Shown here one piece after another: positions 1 through 9,610 of a stretch of 64,000 bases of DNA. Made by a program: the position numbers and the translations under genes. Origin of the DNA: Streptomyces deccanensis (GTDB lineage: Bacteria; Actinomycetota; Actinomycetes; Streptomycetales; Streptomycetaceae); NCBI RefSeq assembly GCF_022385335.1, contig NZ_CP092431.1, forward strand, positions 6,448,001-6,512,000, written 5' to 3'. The notes below the pieces were generated by a model, which saw only the letters and a list, made by a program, of their open reading frames with translations, had not been told where the DNA came from and made no database searches. Numbering within the stretch: position 1 is the first letter of the stretch; each line of letters begins with the position of its first letter.

Positions 1-19
1 GAGCCGAGGAGGCAGCCCG

Positions 20-523
20 ATGAGCGCCTGGCAGCCGCTGCCGGACGAACTCCCCCCGGAGGTGCAGCATTTCGTCGAGCAGCTACGCCTGCTGAAGGAC
101 CGCACGGGACTGAGTCTCGTCGCGCTCGGCGCGCGCACCGCGTACAGCAAGTCCTCCTGGCAGCGGTACCTGAACGGCACCCAGCCCCCGCCCCGGCAGG
201 CGGTCGTGGCCCTGTGCCGGGTCGCGGGGGAGGACGCCGCACGGTTCGGGGCGCTCCGGGAACTGGCTCTACGGGCCTGGCCGCGCCCGGCCCCGCAGAC
301 GGTGCCGCCGTCCCAGCCGACCGACCCCCGAGCAGCGGGGGAGCAGGGGGAGGACAGAGCGGAGGCGTACGAGGACGACCCCACGCTCCCCTGGTGGGAC
401 ACCCCCGCCGACGAACCGGCCCCCCGCCCGCCCGGCCGCATCGCGCTGTACGCGGCCCTCGCCGTCCTGACCGCCCTCATCCTCGTCGCCGCCGCGCTGA
501 TAGGGGCCGTCACCCTGGCGTGA
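20..523 (+). CDS. HTH-domain protein with C-terminal membrane anchor
   Basis: A 167-residue protein. Residues about 8-75 form an XRE-like helix-turn-helix; the segment TAYSKSSWQRYLNG looks like the recognition region. A low-complexity acidic/Pro linker follows, then one hydrophobic segment at the extreme C-terminus (about residues 140-167). This suggests a cytoplasmic DNA-binding head tethered to the membrane. A GAGGAGG ribosome site lies 5-11 bases before the ATG. The head closely resembles that of the larger gene starting at 1548 (shared LPDEL, YSK-SW-RYLNG), so the two are paralogues. Ligand and targets cannot be read from sequence. Confidence 0.75.
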   Translation: MSAWQPLPDELPPEVQHFVEQLRLLKDRTGLSLVALGARTAYSKSSWQRYLNGTQPPPRQAVVALCRVAGEDAARFGALRELALRAWPRPAPQTVPPSQPTDPRAAGEQGEDRAEAYEDDPTLPWWDTPADEPAPRPPGRIALYAALAVLTALILVAAALIGAVTLA

Positions 524-600
524 CGACCCCCATCGACGGCCGGCCCCCGGTGACGCGTCGGCGCAGGACGCGCCGTCACCGGTCGGCGCCGGCCGGACCC

Positions 601-1134
601 TCAGCCGCGCCAGTCGTACGCGGCGACCTTCCACTTCGAGCCGATCCTGACGTAGTAGTCCCCGTCGAGGCGCTTGAAGTCCACCCCGTGCGCCAGGCCC
701 GCGTACGTCACCTTGCCGTCGCCGTACGGTCCGTCGAGGAAGCCGTCGGCCTGACCGAAGGTCTCCTTGCCGACGATCCCGTCGACGTCCTCCAGGTCTT
801 CCTGCGCCTGCCAGTACTTGGTCGCCGAGCGGGTCTTCCAGCCGAAGATCCCGTCGATGTCCCACGCGGTGAACGTGTGCAGATTGCCGCTGGAGTCCTT
901 CCACTTGGCGCCGTCTGCGTACAGGACGCTCTGCCACAGCCGCGTCGCGTTGCTCTTGGCGTGCGAGTTGACGGACAGCGTGCCCTCGTCGCCCCAGTCG
1001 TTGTACGCGGCACCGGAGCCGTCGACGACGTGCGGCTCGGAAGCCGTGGCGAGCGGAGCGGCGGTGCCGAGCGCGAGCCCGGCCGAGGCCGTCACGGCGA
1101 CGGCCGCGAGCAGCAGCCTGGCCTTGAATTGCAT
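601..1134 (-). CDS. Secreted peptidoglycan-binding-like protein
   Basis: A 177-residue protein with a classic Sec signal peptide (basic MQFKAR start, hydrophobic core, Ala-rich cleavage site near residue 32). The middle carries a peptidoglycan-binding-domain pattern (DIDGIFGWKTRSATKYWQAQ, then a second half-repeat DGIVGKETFGQAD). No catalytic domain is visible. It probably binds cell wall outside the cell. It lies between two HTH/membrane paralogues and is transcribed away from the second, sharing a 413-bp divergent control region with it. Confidence 0.75.
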   Translation of the reverse strand: MQFKARLLLAAVAVTASAGLALGTAAPLATASEPHVVDGSGAAYNDWGDEGTLSVNSHAKSNATRLWQSVLYADGAKWKDSSGNLHTFTAWDIDGIFGWKTRSATKYWQAQEDLEDVDGIVGKETFGQADGFLDGPYGDGKVTYAGLAHGVDFKRLDGDYYVRIGSKWKVAAYDWRG

Positions 1135-1547
1135 GTGATCCCCCTGGTCCCCGTTGACCTGTTGACGCGTCGACCCGTTCAGGCGTTGATCTGTCGGTGA
1201 CCGCTGACCGCGCCTGTGTGGTCGTTGTGTCGATGTGTTGACATATTTGAGGATGTGCGGTCGCCCAGCCCGACACCAGGGCTAACGTGGGCATTTGGGA
1301 TGGCCCGGGACGTCCCGTGCCTGGACCTGTGATTTCGTCCGGAAATCCGGGATGTCGGTGGGACACTGGACCTCAGACCGTTGGGGGGCGTGCGACGGCG
1401 CGTGTGCAGGTCCGAAATGCTCCCGCGCGCCCCTTTTCGCGGAACTGGCATCCCCGCCGGGCGCATCCCAGTGGGTAGGCCAGAACGGGGCTTCGGAGAG
1501 GGCCCCGGGTCGTACGGAGAGACGTACGGGGGGAAGAGGGGGAAGTA
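1135..1547. other. Divergent intergenic region
   Basis: 413 bp separating the secreted protein (minus) from the HTH/DUF2690 gene (plus), so it must hold both promoters. Short dyads are visible, for example CGTACG repeated around a GAGAGA spacer near 1512-1530. The purine-rich GGGGGAAG just before 1548 is the ribosome site. No convincing coding sequence was found. Confidence 0.5.
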
Positions 1548-2969
1548 ATGCCTCGTTGGAGGGCCTTGCCGGATGAACTCGATCCACAGGTCAGGGAGTT
1601 CGCGGGCCAGCTCCGCCGGCTCGTCGACCGCGGTGGGCTGAGCATCGCAGCGGTGGCCGACCGCACGGGCTACAGCAAGACGTCCTGGGAGCGGTATCTC
1701 AACGGCAGACTGCTCGCGCCGAAAGGCGCGATCGTCGCGTTGGCCGAGGTGACCGGTACCGATCCCGTTCACCTGACCACCATGTGGGAGCTGGCCGAGC
1801 GTGCCTGGAGCCGTTCGGAGATGCGCCACGACATGACCATGGAAGCGATCCGTATCTCCCAGGCCCGCGCCGCGCTCGGCGAGACGGGCGGCCAGTCCAC
1901 CGTCAAGGGCGGCGGAAGAAACGGCAGAGCGGGCCGCAGCGCCACCGCGACTCCGGGTGTGGCGGGACCGGCGGGCGTCTCGCCGACCGTCCCGCCGCAG
2001 CCGCGCTCCCCGAGCGATCGCGCCTCGCGCTCGCCGTACGGGGGTTCGCCGTACGGGGGTTCGGGCGCACCCTCGACCTCGTCGCCGTCCGCTCCCTCCG
2101 CTCCCTCCGCTCCCTCCGTCTCCTCCTCCGGGTCGCCGTACGGCGGGGTGGGTGGGGTCGGTGGGCCAGGGGCGGTCGCCGGGGGCGCGTCGCGCGTCAG
2201 TTGGGGAGCCGCACCGCCGTCGTCCCCGTCGTCCCCATCGGTCTCCTCGTCCTCGGCGTCCTCGTCCTCGCCGTCGGCTCTGGCGGGAGGGCGTTCGTCG
2301 TCGGTCTCCTCCGGGACCGCCGCTGGGGCTGCCTCTGGGGCCGCCTCGGTGTCGTCGGCGTCGTCGTCCCGGGGCCCGGCCGGTGCCTCGGGTACCGGTG
2401 ACGCCTCGGCCCCCTCGGGGGTCTTCGGGCCGCCGCCGGGCGGTGGCGGCCGTTCCGACGAGGGCGACTCCGGGCCGAGGCGGCGCGTGACGATGTTCCT
2501 CGCCGGAGCCGTCGGCGCGCTCGTGGTGATCGCGGCGGCGTTCTTCCTCACCAACGGTGGCGGCAAGGACCAGGCCGAGGGCAAGCCCCCGACCTCACCG
2601 TCGACCTCGATCGGCACGAACCCCGACCTCCCGGCCGGCGTGAAGTGCAGCGGCAAGGACTGTGACGGCAAGGACCCCGAGACCATGGGGTGCATCGGCA
2701 ACCTCGTCCGGACCACCGACGAGGCCACGATCGGCACGACCCGGGTCGAGGTCCGCTACAGCAAGGCCTGCCAGGCCGCCTGGGCGCGCATCACCGGAGC
2801 CACCCAGGGCGACGAGGTCCAGGTCGCGGTCGGGAAGACCAAGCAGACCGCCGCCATCGAAGCCGCCGGCGACAACATCGCCTACACCCAGATGGTCGCC
2901 GTCAAGGACGCGGGCGAGGCCACGGCCTGCGCGACGCTGGCCTCGGGCCAGAAGGGCTGCACGGGGTAG
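1548..2969 (+). CDS. HTH transmembrane protein with extracellular DUF2690 domain
   Basis: A 473-residue protein with three parts. Residues about 5-75 are a helix-turn-helix head (GYSKTSWERYLNG) paralogous to the gene at 20. Residues about 110-305 are a very long Ser/Pro/Ala/Gly low-complexity linker with SPYGG repeats. One membrane helix (about 315-337, FLAGAVGALVVIAAAFFL) is followed by an extracellular Cys-containing domain of DUF2690 type (VKCSGKDCDGKDPETMGC). The topology fits a membrane-bound regulator with an outside sensor, but the sensing role is inference. A hairpin terminator follows. Confidence 0.8.
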   Translation: MPRWRALPDELDPQVREFAGQLRRLVDRGGLSIAAVADRTGYSKTSWERYLNGRLLAPKGAIVALAEVTGTDPVHLTTMWELAERAWSRSEMRHDMTMEAIRISQARAALGETGGQSTVKGGGRNGRAGRSATATPGVAGPAGVSPTVPPQPRSPSDRASRSPYGGSPYGGSGAPSTSSPSAPSAPSAPSVSSSGSPYGGVGGVGGPGAVAGGASRVSWGAAPPSSPSSPSVSSSSASSSSPSALAGGRSSSVSSGTAAGAASGAASVSSASSSRGPAGASGTGDASAPSGVFGPPPGGGGRSDEGDSGPRRRVTMFLAGAVGALVVIAAAFFLTNGGGKDQAEGKPPTSPSTSIGTNPDLPAGVKCSGKDCDGKDPETMGCIGNLVRTTDEATIGTTRVEVRYSKACQAAWARITGATQGDEVQVAVGKTKQTAAIEAAGDNIAYTQMVAVKDAGEATACATLASGQKGCTG

Positions 2970-3165
2970 GCGGCGGCCCGGCGAGCCCCCGGAGGCCCGT
3001 CGAGCGGCCGCCCCGGCGGCGGTCACGTCACGTCATCGCCGGTGCCCGAAAAGTAATCACGGTGCAAGTGGAATGCCCGGCCGACTCCGGGGCAGGCGGA
3101 GAGTACCCCCACGGGAGTCCGGCCCGCCCGGGAGACGCACCACCCTCCCGGCCCGGCACCCCCAC

Positions 3166-3209
3166 AGGCGGCCGCCCTGGTCCCACCCCCCCCGGACCGG
3201 CGGCCGCCT
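3166..3209 (+). terminator. Hairpin terminator after HTH/DUF2690 gene
   Basis: Perfect 11-bp stem AGGCGGCCGCC (3166-3176) with its complement at 3199-3209, followed by CTTTCG. Short GGTCC/GGACC arms inside extend the structure. Confidence 0.6.
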
Positions 3210-3240
3210 CTTTCGTGTGGTCCTCCCCGCGGCGCGACTT

Positions 3241-3254
3241 GTGGGGTGGGCCAC
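3241..3254. promoter_or_regulatory. Candidate Crp-like site upstream of mdh
   Basis: GTGGGGTGGGCCAC fits the pattern GTG-N6-G-N-CAC reported for Streptomyces Crp, about 135 bp before the mdh start. It lies in the right arm of a 12-bp inverted repeat. The pattern is short and GC-rich, so chance occurrence is possible. Confidence 0.3.
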
Positions 3255-3292
3255 ACGAACCCCGGCCGTCCGGGATCCCGGATGCGCGGTAG

Positions 3293-4378
<1,086 letters not shown>

Positions 4379-4413
4379 GCAGCCCTCCCGGGGGCGACGT
4401 CCCCTTAGCTTGC

Positions 4414-4459
4414 CCGAGCAGGCCCTGTCCCGGTTTCGACCAGGACGGGGCCTGTTCGG
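4414..4459 (+). terminator. mdh terminator
   Basis: Long hairpin: a 17-base arm at 4414-4430 (CCGAGCAGGCCCTGTCC) pairs with 4443-4459 using only two G-U pairs, with a 12-base loop. It begins 36 bases after the mdh stop codon. Confidence 0.75.
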
Positions 4460-4523
4460 CATGTTCGCCGCTATCGTCTGCCTACGCACGTCATGAGAAG
4501 CCGACGTCGGCAAGGGGGACGGG

Positions 4524-5327
4524 ATGACGCGCTGGGACCCGCACCAAGGGCGCTGGGTGGACGAGCCGTCCGGAGCCGGCAGCCCCTGGCCACGCACGGC
4601 GGCCATCGTCGCACTCGCCGCGCTGCTCGGCGGCGGAGCCGGATTCGGGGTGTGGTCCCTGGCCCGGGACGACGACCCGGCCCGCACGACGGCCACGGAC
4701 ACCGCCCCCTCCACGCCCCCGCCCTCCCTCTCGGCGGCGGGCCCCCAGGACGACGGGACCTCCGCCCCGGCCACCCCGAAGCGATCGGACACGTCCGACG
4801 AGCCGAGCGGCGATTCAAGTGGGGGCGAGGACGGGGGCGCGCAGGGTGGCGTGGACGGCGCCCCCGGCTACGTGCGCTCCGACGACCCGGCGGGCTTCAC
4901 CGTCCTCGTACCCTCCGGCTGGGACCGGACCGCGAAGACACCGACGGGCAAACCCACCGTCGTGACGTACGAGTCCCCGGACGGCAGCCGGATCCTCCAG
5001 TTGTTCCAGGTCAGCGAGGACACTCCCGCCGAATCCATGGACCTGGCCGAGAACGAGAACTACGGCTTCGCCCGCCTCCCCGGCTACCGCGTCATCGACC
5101 GCGCCGCCGACGACGACAGCTACTCCGAGGTCGTCTACCGCTTCGACGGCGACGGCGATCTGGGCGCCCGCCGGGTCGTCGACCACCGCTTCCGCACGGC
5201 CGACGACCAGATCTACGGCGTCCGCCTCAGCGCCCCCGAGTCGACCCCGCTCGACACACTGCGCGAGCCGGTCACGATGGCGGTCACCTCCCTGTGCCCG
5301 ACGGGAGCGACCTGCCTACGGGGGTGA
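4524..5327 (+). CDS. Membrane-anchored extracellular protein, unknown function
   Basis: A 267-residue protein. A short cytoplasmic tail (MTRWDPHQGRWVDEPSG) is followed by one membrane helix (about 24-46), a Pro/Ser/Asp-rich stalk to about residue 112, and a folded outer domain of about 150 residues beginning GYVRSDDPAGFTVLVPSGWD. The outer domain resembles the PsbP-like lipoprotein-type domains often found at the end of Streptomyces membrane proteins. No catalytic motif is visible. The GGGGGAC ribosome site supports the ATG. It is convergent with the epoxide hydrolase, with only 13 bp between stops. Confidence 0.75.
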   Translation: MTRWDPHQGRWVDEPSGAGSPWPRTAAIVALAALLGGGAGFGVWSLARDDDPARTTATDTAPSTPPPSLSAAGPQDDGTSAPATPKRSDTSDEPSGDSSGGEDGGAQGGVDGAPGYVRSDDPAGFTVLVPSGWDRTAKTPTGKPTVVTYESPDGSRILQLFQVSEDTPAESMDLAENENYGFARLPGYRVIDRAADDDSYSEVVYRFDGDGDLGARRVVDHRFRTADDQIYGVRLSAPESTPLDTLREPVTMAVTSLCPTGATCLRG

Positions 5328-5340
5328 ACATGTTCCCCCT

Positions 5341-6567
5341 TCACCGCAGCTCGCGGAAGAACTCCCGGAGGTCCTCGACCAGCGCTTCCGGGGCCTCCAG
5401 GGCGAGGAAATGGCCGCCACGGTCGAGTTCGGTCCACCGCACGATGTCGTGGTCCCGCTCGGCCCAGCGCCGGACCGTCACATCGCGCGCCGAGACCAGC
5501 ACAGCGGTGGGCACCCGCGCGCCGGCACCGTCGGTCTCGCCCCAGGGACGCGCGGAGATCTCCTCGTAGTAGATCTGCGCGGCCGAGGCCGCCGTGCCGG
5601 TGAACCAGTACAGCGAGACGTTCGTCAGCATCCGGTCCCGGTCCACGCTGTCCTCCGGCAGCCCGCCCTCGGGGTCCGTGAGCTCCTTGAACTTCTCCAC
5701 GATCCACGCCAGTTGCCCCACGGGGGAGTCGGTGAGCCCGTACGCCACCGTCTGCGGCCGTTTGGAATTGCACTGGAGATAGCCGTCGTTGAAGTCCTGC
5801 ATGGTGTGCCAGCGCTGCTGCTCGACCTCGCTGAGGCCGTCCATCTCGCCCTCCGCCCCGACGGGGAAGGAGATCATGCCATTCAGATGGACCCCGACGA
5901 CCCGTTCCGGTGCCTGCTTGCCCATCTCGGGCGCGATCCACGACCCGGTGTCATACCCCTGGACCCCATAGCGCTCGTATCCCAGACGGGACATCAGCCC
6001 CGTGAACACCGTGGCCATCCGGGCCGCGTTCATCCCGGGCCCCGCCAGCGGCGTGGAGAGTCCGAACCCCGGCAGCGACGGGATGACCAGGTGAAACGCG
6101 TCGCCCGGGTCCCCGCCGTGGGCCCGGGGGTCGGACAACGGCCCGATGACATCCAGGAAATCCACCACCGAGCCAGGCCACCCGTGCAGCAGCAGCAACG
6201 GCGTGGCCCCCGCCTCCGGCGACCGCACATGCAGGAAGTGCACGTTCTGCCCGTCGACCTCCGCCGTGTACTGGTCGTACGCGTTGAGCGCCGCCTCCTG
6301 CGCCCGCCAGTCGAAGCCGGTGCGCCAGTACTCGGCGAGCTCCTTCAGATAGCCCGCCGGCACGCCCCGGCTCCACCCCACACCGGGCAACTCGTCGGGC
6401 CAGCGGGTGTCCGCGAGCCGCCTGCGCAGATCGTCGAGCCGGTCCTGCGGGATCGCGATCCGGAACGGTGCGGGTACGGGCTCGGAGTTCGAGGGGAGCT
6501 GGGGGTGGGCGTGGGCCTCCGGGCGGGGCTCGGACACGGGAAGGGCATCGGGTGTCGGCTTCGTCAT
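5341..6567 (-). CDS. Epoxide hydrolase, alpha/beta-hydrolase fold
   Basis: A 408-residue protein. An N-terminal epoxide-hydrolase domain (about 34-140, [20 protein letters not shown]) precedes the alpha/beta-hydrolase core. The oxyanion motif HGWPGS is present. Asp206 in GYDTGSW is the expected nucleophile and His386 in RGGHFLALE the catalytic histidine. It likely hydrolyses small epoxides to diols in the cytoplasm; the substrate is unknown. The reading frame continues far upstream, but the ATG at 6567 gives the family length. It is divergent from a WYL regulator with only 57 bp between starts, so that regulator probably controls it. Confidence 0.88.
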   Translation of the reverse strand: MTKPTPDALPVSEPRPEAHAHPQLPSNSEPVPAPFRIAIPQDRLDDLRRRLADTRWPDELPGVGWSRGVPAGYLKELAEYWRTGFDWRAQEAALNAYDQYTAEVDGQNVHFLHVRSPEAGATPLLLLHGWPGSVVDFLDVIGPLSDPRAHGGDPGDAFHLVIPSLPGFGLSTPLAGPGMNAARMATVFTGLMSRLGYERYGVQGYDTGSWIAPEMGKQAPERVVGVHLNGMISFPVGAEGEMDGLSEVEQQRWHTMQDFNDGYLQCNSKRPQTVAYGLTDSPVGQLAWIVEKFKELTDPEGGLPEDSVDRDRMLTNVSLYWFTGTAASAAQIYYEEISARPWGETDGAGARVPTAVLVSARDVTVRRWAERDHDIVRWTELDRGGHFLALEAPEALVEDLREFFRELR

Positions 6568-6624
6568 GGCCCCGACGCTACGAACCGGTTGGGTCACCTT
6601 CGGTCCTAACTCTGCGGCACCCTC

Positions 6625-7659
6625 ATGACCATGCTGGAGACCTCCGGACGCCTGCTGAAACTGCTGGCCCTGCTGCAGACCCACCGCGACCGCGACCGCT
6701 CCGGTGCCGAACTCGCCGAGCGGCTCGGCGTCAGCCGACGCACCCTGCGCCGGGACATCGAGCGACTGCGTGACCTCGGCTATCCCGTGCACGCCGCCCG
6801 GGGCGCCGCCGGATACCGGCTCGGCGCCGGCGCGAGCCTGCCGCCTCTGCTGCTCGACGACGAGGAGGCCGTCGCGGTCGTGGTCGGCCTGCGCACCGCC
6901 GCCGAGGGCACGGTCACCGGCGTCGAGGAGGCCTCGCTGCGCGCCCTCACCAAGCTGGAGCAGGTACTGCCGTCCCGGCTGCGGCACCGGGTGACGACCC
7001 TGCACCACGCCACCGTCCGCGCGGGAGCGGCCCCGGCCCCCAAGGTCTCGCCGGACACCCTCATGACCATCGCCGAAGCCTGCCGCCGCCACGAACGCCT
7101 CCGCTTCGACTACGCCGCCCCACACACCTCCACCCCCGCTCCGCCCGCCGCCGAGCCCTCCACCCCGCCCGCTTCCGACCCCTCCGCCCCTCGCGTCCGC
7201 TCCGTCGAACCGCACAGCCTCGTCAGCTTCGACCGGCACTGGTACCTCGTCGCCTGGGACACGGACCGCGCCGACTGGCGCACCTTCCGAGTCGACCGTC
7301 TCGTGCCACGCACACCGACCGGACCACGCTTCGTCCCGCGCGCTCTTCCCGACGACGACGCGGCGACCTATCTCGCCCACCGACTCTCCTCCCGGGCCTG
7401 GCCCTTCCGCGCCACCGTCACCCTGCACGAGCCGGCCGCAGCGGTCGGAGAGCGGCTCTGGCCCGGCATGGGGGTGCTCGAACCCCTCGACGACGACCGA
7501 TGTCTGCTGCACCTGGGCGCCGAGACCCCGCGCGACCTCGCCTGGATGATCACCTCGGTGGACGCCGACTTCACCCTGGACGCGTCAGCCGCACCCGAAC
7601 TCGCCGACGCCCTGCGCGCCCAGGCGGAACGCTCGCTGAAGGCGATCCGCCGCCCGTAG
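6625..7659 (+). CDS. WYL-domain transcriptional regulator (HTH_11/DeoR type)
   Basis: A 344-residue regulator. The N-terminal winged helix (residues about 7-60, [24 protein letters not shown]) is followed by a WYL ligand-binding region ([26 protein letters not shown]) and a C-terminal WCX-like extension. WYL regulators usually control a neighbouring or divergent operon, here the epoxide hydrolase. A Pro/Ala-rich insertion of about 25 residues (near 170-195) precedes the WYL segment. An alternative ATG lies two codons downstream. Confidence 0.88.
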   Translation: MTMLETSGRLLKLLALLQTHRDRDRSGAELAERLGVSRRTLRRDIERLRDLGYPVHAARGAAGYRLGAGASLPPLLLDDEEAVAVVVGLRTAAEGTVTGVEEASLRALTKLEQVLPSRLRHRVTTLHHATVRAGAAPAPKVSPDTLMTIAEACRRHERLRFDYAAPHTSTPAPPAAEPSTPPASDPSAPRVRSVEPHSLVSFDRHWYLVAWDTDRADWRTFRVDRLVPRTPTGPRFVPRALPDDDAATYLAHRLSSRAWPFRATVTLHEPAAAVGERLWPGMGVLEPLDDDRCLLHLGAETPRDLAWMITSVDADFTLDASAAPELADALRAQAERSLKAIRRP

Positions 7660-7811
7660 CGGCCGCTGCGCACCCGGTTGGCCCTCTCTGGGAGTCGATC
7701 ACTAGTCTGAGCGCCGGTAAAGCGCACATAAGACGGCGGCCGATCTTCGCGTACCGCATCGCGAACCGGCCCCGGTACGGCGGGGCTCACGAGCCCCACG
7801 GGGGAGCACAC

Positions 7812-8201
7812 ATGGGAGAACAGCGCAGGCGGCTGCGGTCCAGCACGGTCGTACTCGGTGGGATGGGGGTCGTCGCTGCGGCCCTGACCTCCTGCGGTTC
7901 CGATCCGGACCGCCGCTGCGTGGACCGCGACAGCTACGACTACGCCAACGGCTACAAGATCATCGCCGACAAGAACTGCAACTCGAGCTCCAGCTCCTCG
8001 TCGTCGTACGGCAAGAACCGCAAGAGCAACAGCAGCGGCAACCGCAGCCGGAGCGACTCGGTCGACGCCGCCTGGTACTACGACGCGGACGTCAGCGGCG
8101 GCCGCGCCGACTACGGCACCTTCAGCCGCAGCGAGGCCGTCGACCGGGACGGCTTCGGCTGCTCGGGCGACGGCGACGGCTCCGGCTCCAGCGGCGGCTG
8201 A
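7812..8201 (+). CDS. Ser-rich lipoprotein
   Basis: A 129-residue protein. The signal sequence ends in lipobox LTSC (Cys about residue 29), so it should be lipid-anchored outside. The mature part has a short CVDRDSYDYANGYKII segment, a long Ser/Asn/Arg tract including eight serines, and a Gly/Ser tail. No enzyme motif is visible. It lies 21 bp before the ATP-grasp gene, so the two are probably one transcription unit. The start was chosen at the ATG that begins the lipoprotein signal, preceded by GGGGGAGC. Confidence 0.75.
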   Translation: MGEQRRRLRSSTVVLGGMGVVAAALTSCGSDPDRRCVDRDSYDYANGYKIIADKNCNSSSSSSSSYGKNRKSNSSGNRSRSDSVDAAWYYDADVSGGRADYGTFSRSEAVDRDGFGCSGDGDGSGSSGG

Positions 8202-8222
8202 CCCGGCGGACGAGGCAGCACC

Positions 8223-9407
8223 ATGGAACGCCGCACCATCGAACCCCGCCCCGGCTGGCAGGAGACCGTCGAGGAACAGGGGCTCATCTACCCGCTGACC
8301 CGCCACCCCGACGGTTCCCTGCGCCCCTACTGGGACGAGAGCGCGTACTACGTCTTCTCGCTCCCCGAGGTCGAGGCGCTGGAGGAGGTCGTCGAGGAAC
8401 TGCACGGCATGTGTCTCGCGGCGGCCGCACACATCGTGGCCGAGGACCGCTTCGCCGACCTCGGCATCACCGACCCACGCCTCGTCGACCTCGTCGCCGA
8501 GGCGTGGCACCGGCGGGCCGAACTGCCGTCCGTCTACGGCCGCTTCGACCTCCGCTACGACGGGACCGGTCCCGCCAAGATGCTGGAGTACAACGCCGAC
8601 ACCCCGACCTCGCTCGTCGAGGCGGCCAGCCCCCAGTGGTTCTGGATGGAGGAACGCTTCCCGGGCGCCGACCAGTGGAACTCCCTCCACGAACGCCTCG
8701 TCGACGCCTGGAGGAAACAGTCCCCCCTGCTGCCGCCGGGCAGCCCCCTCTACTTCGCGCACTCCGCCGGCGACGAGCTCGGCGAGGACCTGATGACGGT
8801 CGCCTATCTGAAGGAGACCGCCGAACAGGCCGGACTCGCCACCGACTGGATCTCCATGGAGGACATCGGCTGGGACCGCCTCTCCGAACGCTTCGTCGAC
8901 AAGAAGCTCCGCTTCATCCGCAGCGTCTTCAAGCTCTACCCCTGGGAGTGGCTCACCACCGACCGCTTCGCCCCCCATGTCCTCGCCACCCTCGACAACG
9001 GCGGCGGCACCGGCACCACGATGTGGATCGAACCCGCCTGGAAGATGCTCCTCAGCAACAAGGCACTCCTCGCCGTCCTCTGGGAGCTGTACCCCGGTCA
9101 CCCCCATCTCCTCCCCGCCTATCTCGACGGCCCCCGCGAACTGGCCACCACCACCGGCTACGTCGCCAAACCCCTCCTGGGCCGCGAGGGCGCCGGCGTC
9201 ACCCTCCACGCCCCGGACACCGCCTTCGCACCCCGCGAAGAACCCTGCTGCTACCAGGAGTTGGCCCCCCTCCCCACCTTCGACGGCAACCACGTCGTCC
9301 TCGGCGCCTGGGTCGTCGAGAACGAGTCCGCCGGTCTCGGCATCCGCGAGTCCTCGGGCCTGGTCACGGACGAGTACGCCCGTTTCCTCCCCCATGTGAT
9401 CCTCTGA
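8223..9407 (+). CDS. Glutathionylspermidine synthase family ATP-grasp protein
   Basis: A 394-residue protein with the C-terminal ATP-grasp ligase fold of the glutathionylspermidine synthase/YgiC family. Typical segments are YGRFDLRYDG, KMLEYNADTPTSLVEAA, EPAWKMLLSNKALLAVLWELYP and KPLLGREGAGVTL. The family forms amide bonds between an amine and a peptide or amino acid carboxylate. Since actinomycetes use mycothiol, glutathionylspermidine is unlikely to be the product; the real substrate is unknown. It is paired with a Ser-rich lipoprotein just upstream, which hints at modification of a surface component (inference). Confidence 0.85.
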   Translation: MERRTIEPRPGWQETVEEQGLIYPLTRHPDGSLRPYWDESAYYVFSLPEVEALEEVVEELHGMCLAAAAHIVAEDRFADLGITDPRLVDLVAEAWHRRAELPSVYGRFDLRYDGTGPAKMLEYNADTPTSLVEAASPQWFWMEERFPGADQWNSLHERLVDAWRKQSPLLPPGSPLYFAHSAGDELGEDLMTVAYLKETAEQAGLATDWISMEDIGWDRLSERFVDKKLRFIRSVFKLYPWEWLTTDRFAPHVLATLDNGGGTGTTMWIEPAWKMLLSNKALLAVLWELYPGHPHLLPAYLDGPRELATTTGYVAKPLLGREGAGVTLHAPDTAFAPREEPCCYQELAPLPTFDGNHVVLGAWVVENESAGLGIRESSGLVTDEYARFLPHVIL

Positions 9408-9495
9408 TGATCTTCTGACATGCCTGCCTCCTCCCGTCGTTCGAATGGTGGACGTCCCGGCCCGCCGCTCCCGCCAGCCCGATAGGGTGAGCGGT

Positions 9496-9575
9496 GGGTC
9501 GTGACTGGCGCGCTGGGATGGGACGGACCATCGGGGAGCGACCCGGGCAGGATGAGTGCCGTGCGCCTGGGCCGT
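9496..9575 (+). promoter_or_regulatory. ZTP riboswitch (pfl motif) upstream of glyA
   Basis: The 5' leader of glyA contains the conserved pfl/ZTP architecture. Stem P1 GGGTC (9496-9500) pairs with GACCC (9540-9544). Next to the 5' strand is the conserved GTGACTGGCGC, next to the 3' strand the core ACCATCGGGGAGCG, and downstream lies the pseudoknot segment GTGCGCCTGGGC (9561-9572). ZTP riboswitches sense the folate-stress alarmone ZTP/ZMP and usually switch on one-carbon genes such as glyA, purH or folD. The element ends about 35 bases before the glyA ATG, fitting translational or transcriptional control. Confidence 0.9.
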
Positions 9576-9610
9576 ACCGTGAACGCTGAACGCAACGTCC
9601 GGAGGTCCCC

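Noticed and set aside
1769..2737. Minus-strand frame across the low-complexity linker of the HTH/DUF2690 gene
   Set aside because: The acidic/Pro repeats are the antisense of SPYGG and Ser-rich codons.
7368..9395. A 675-codon minus-strand frame across the ATP-grasp and lipoprotein genes
   Set aside because: Gly/Val/Glu-rich shadow opposite three convincing plus-strand genes.
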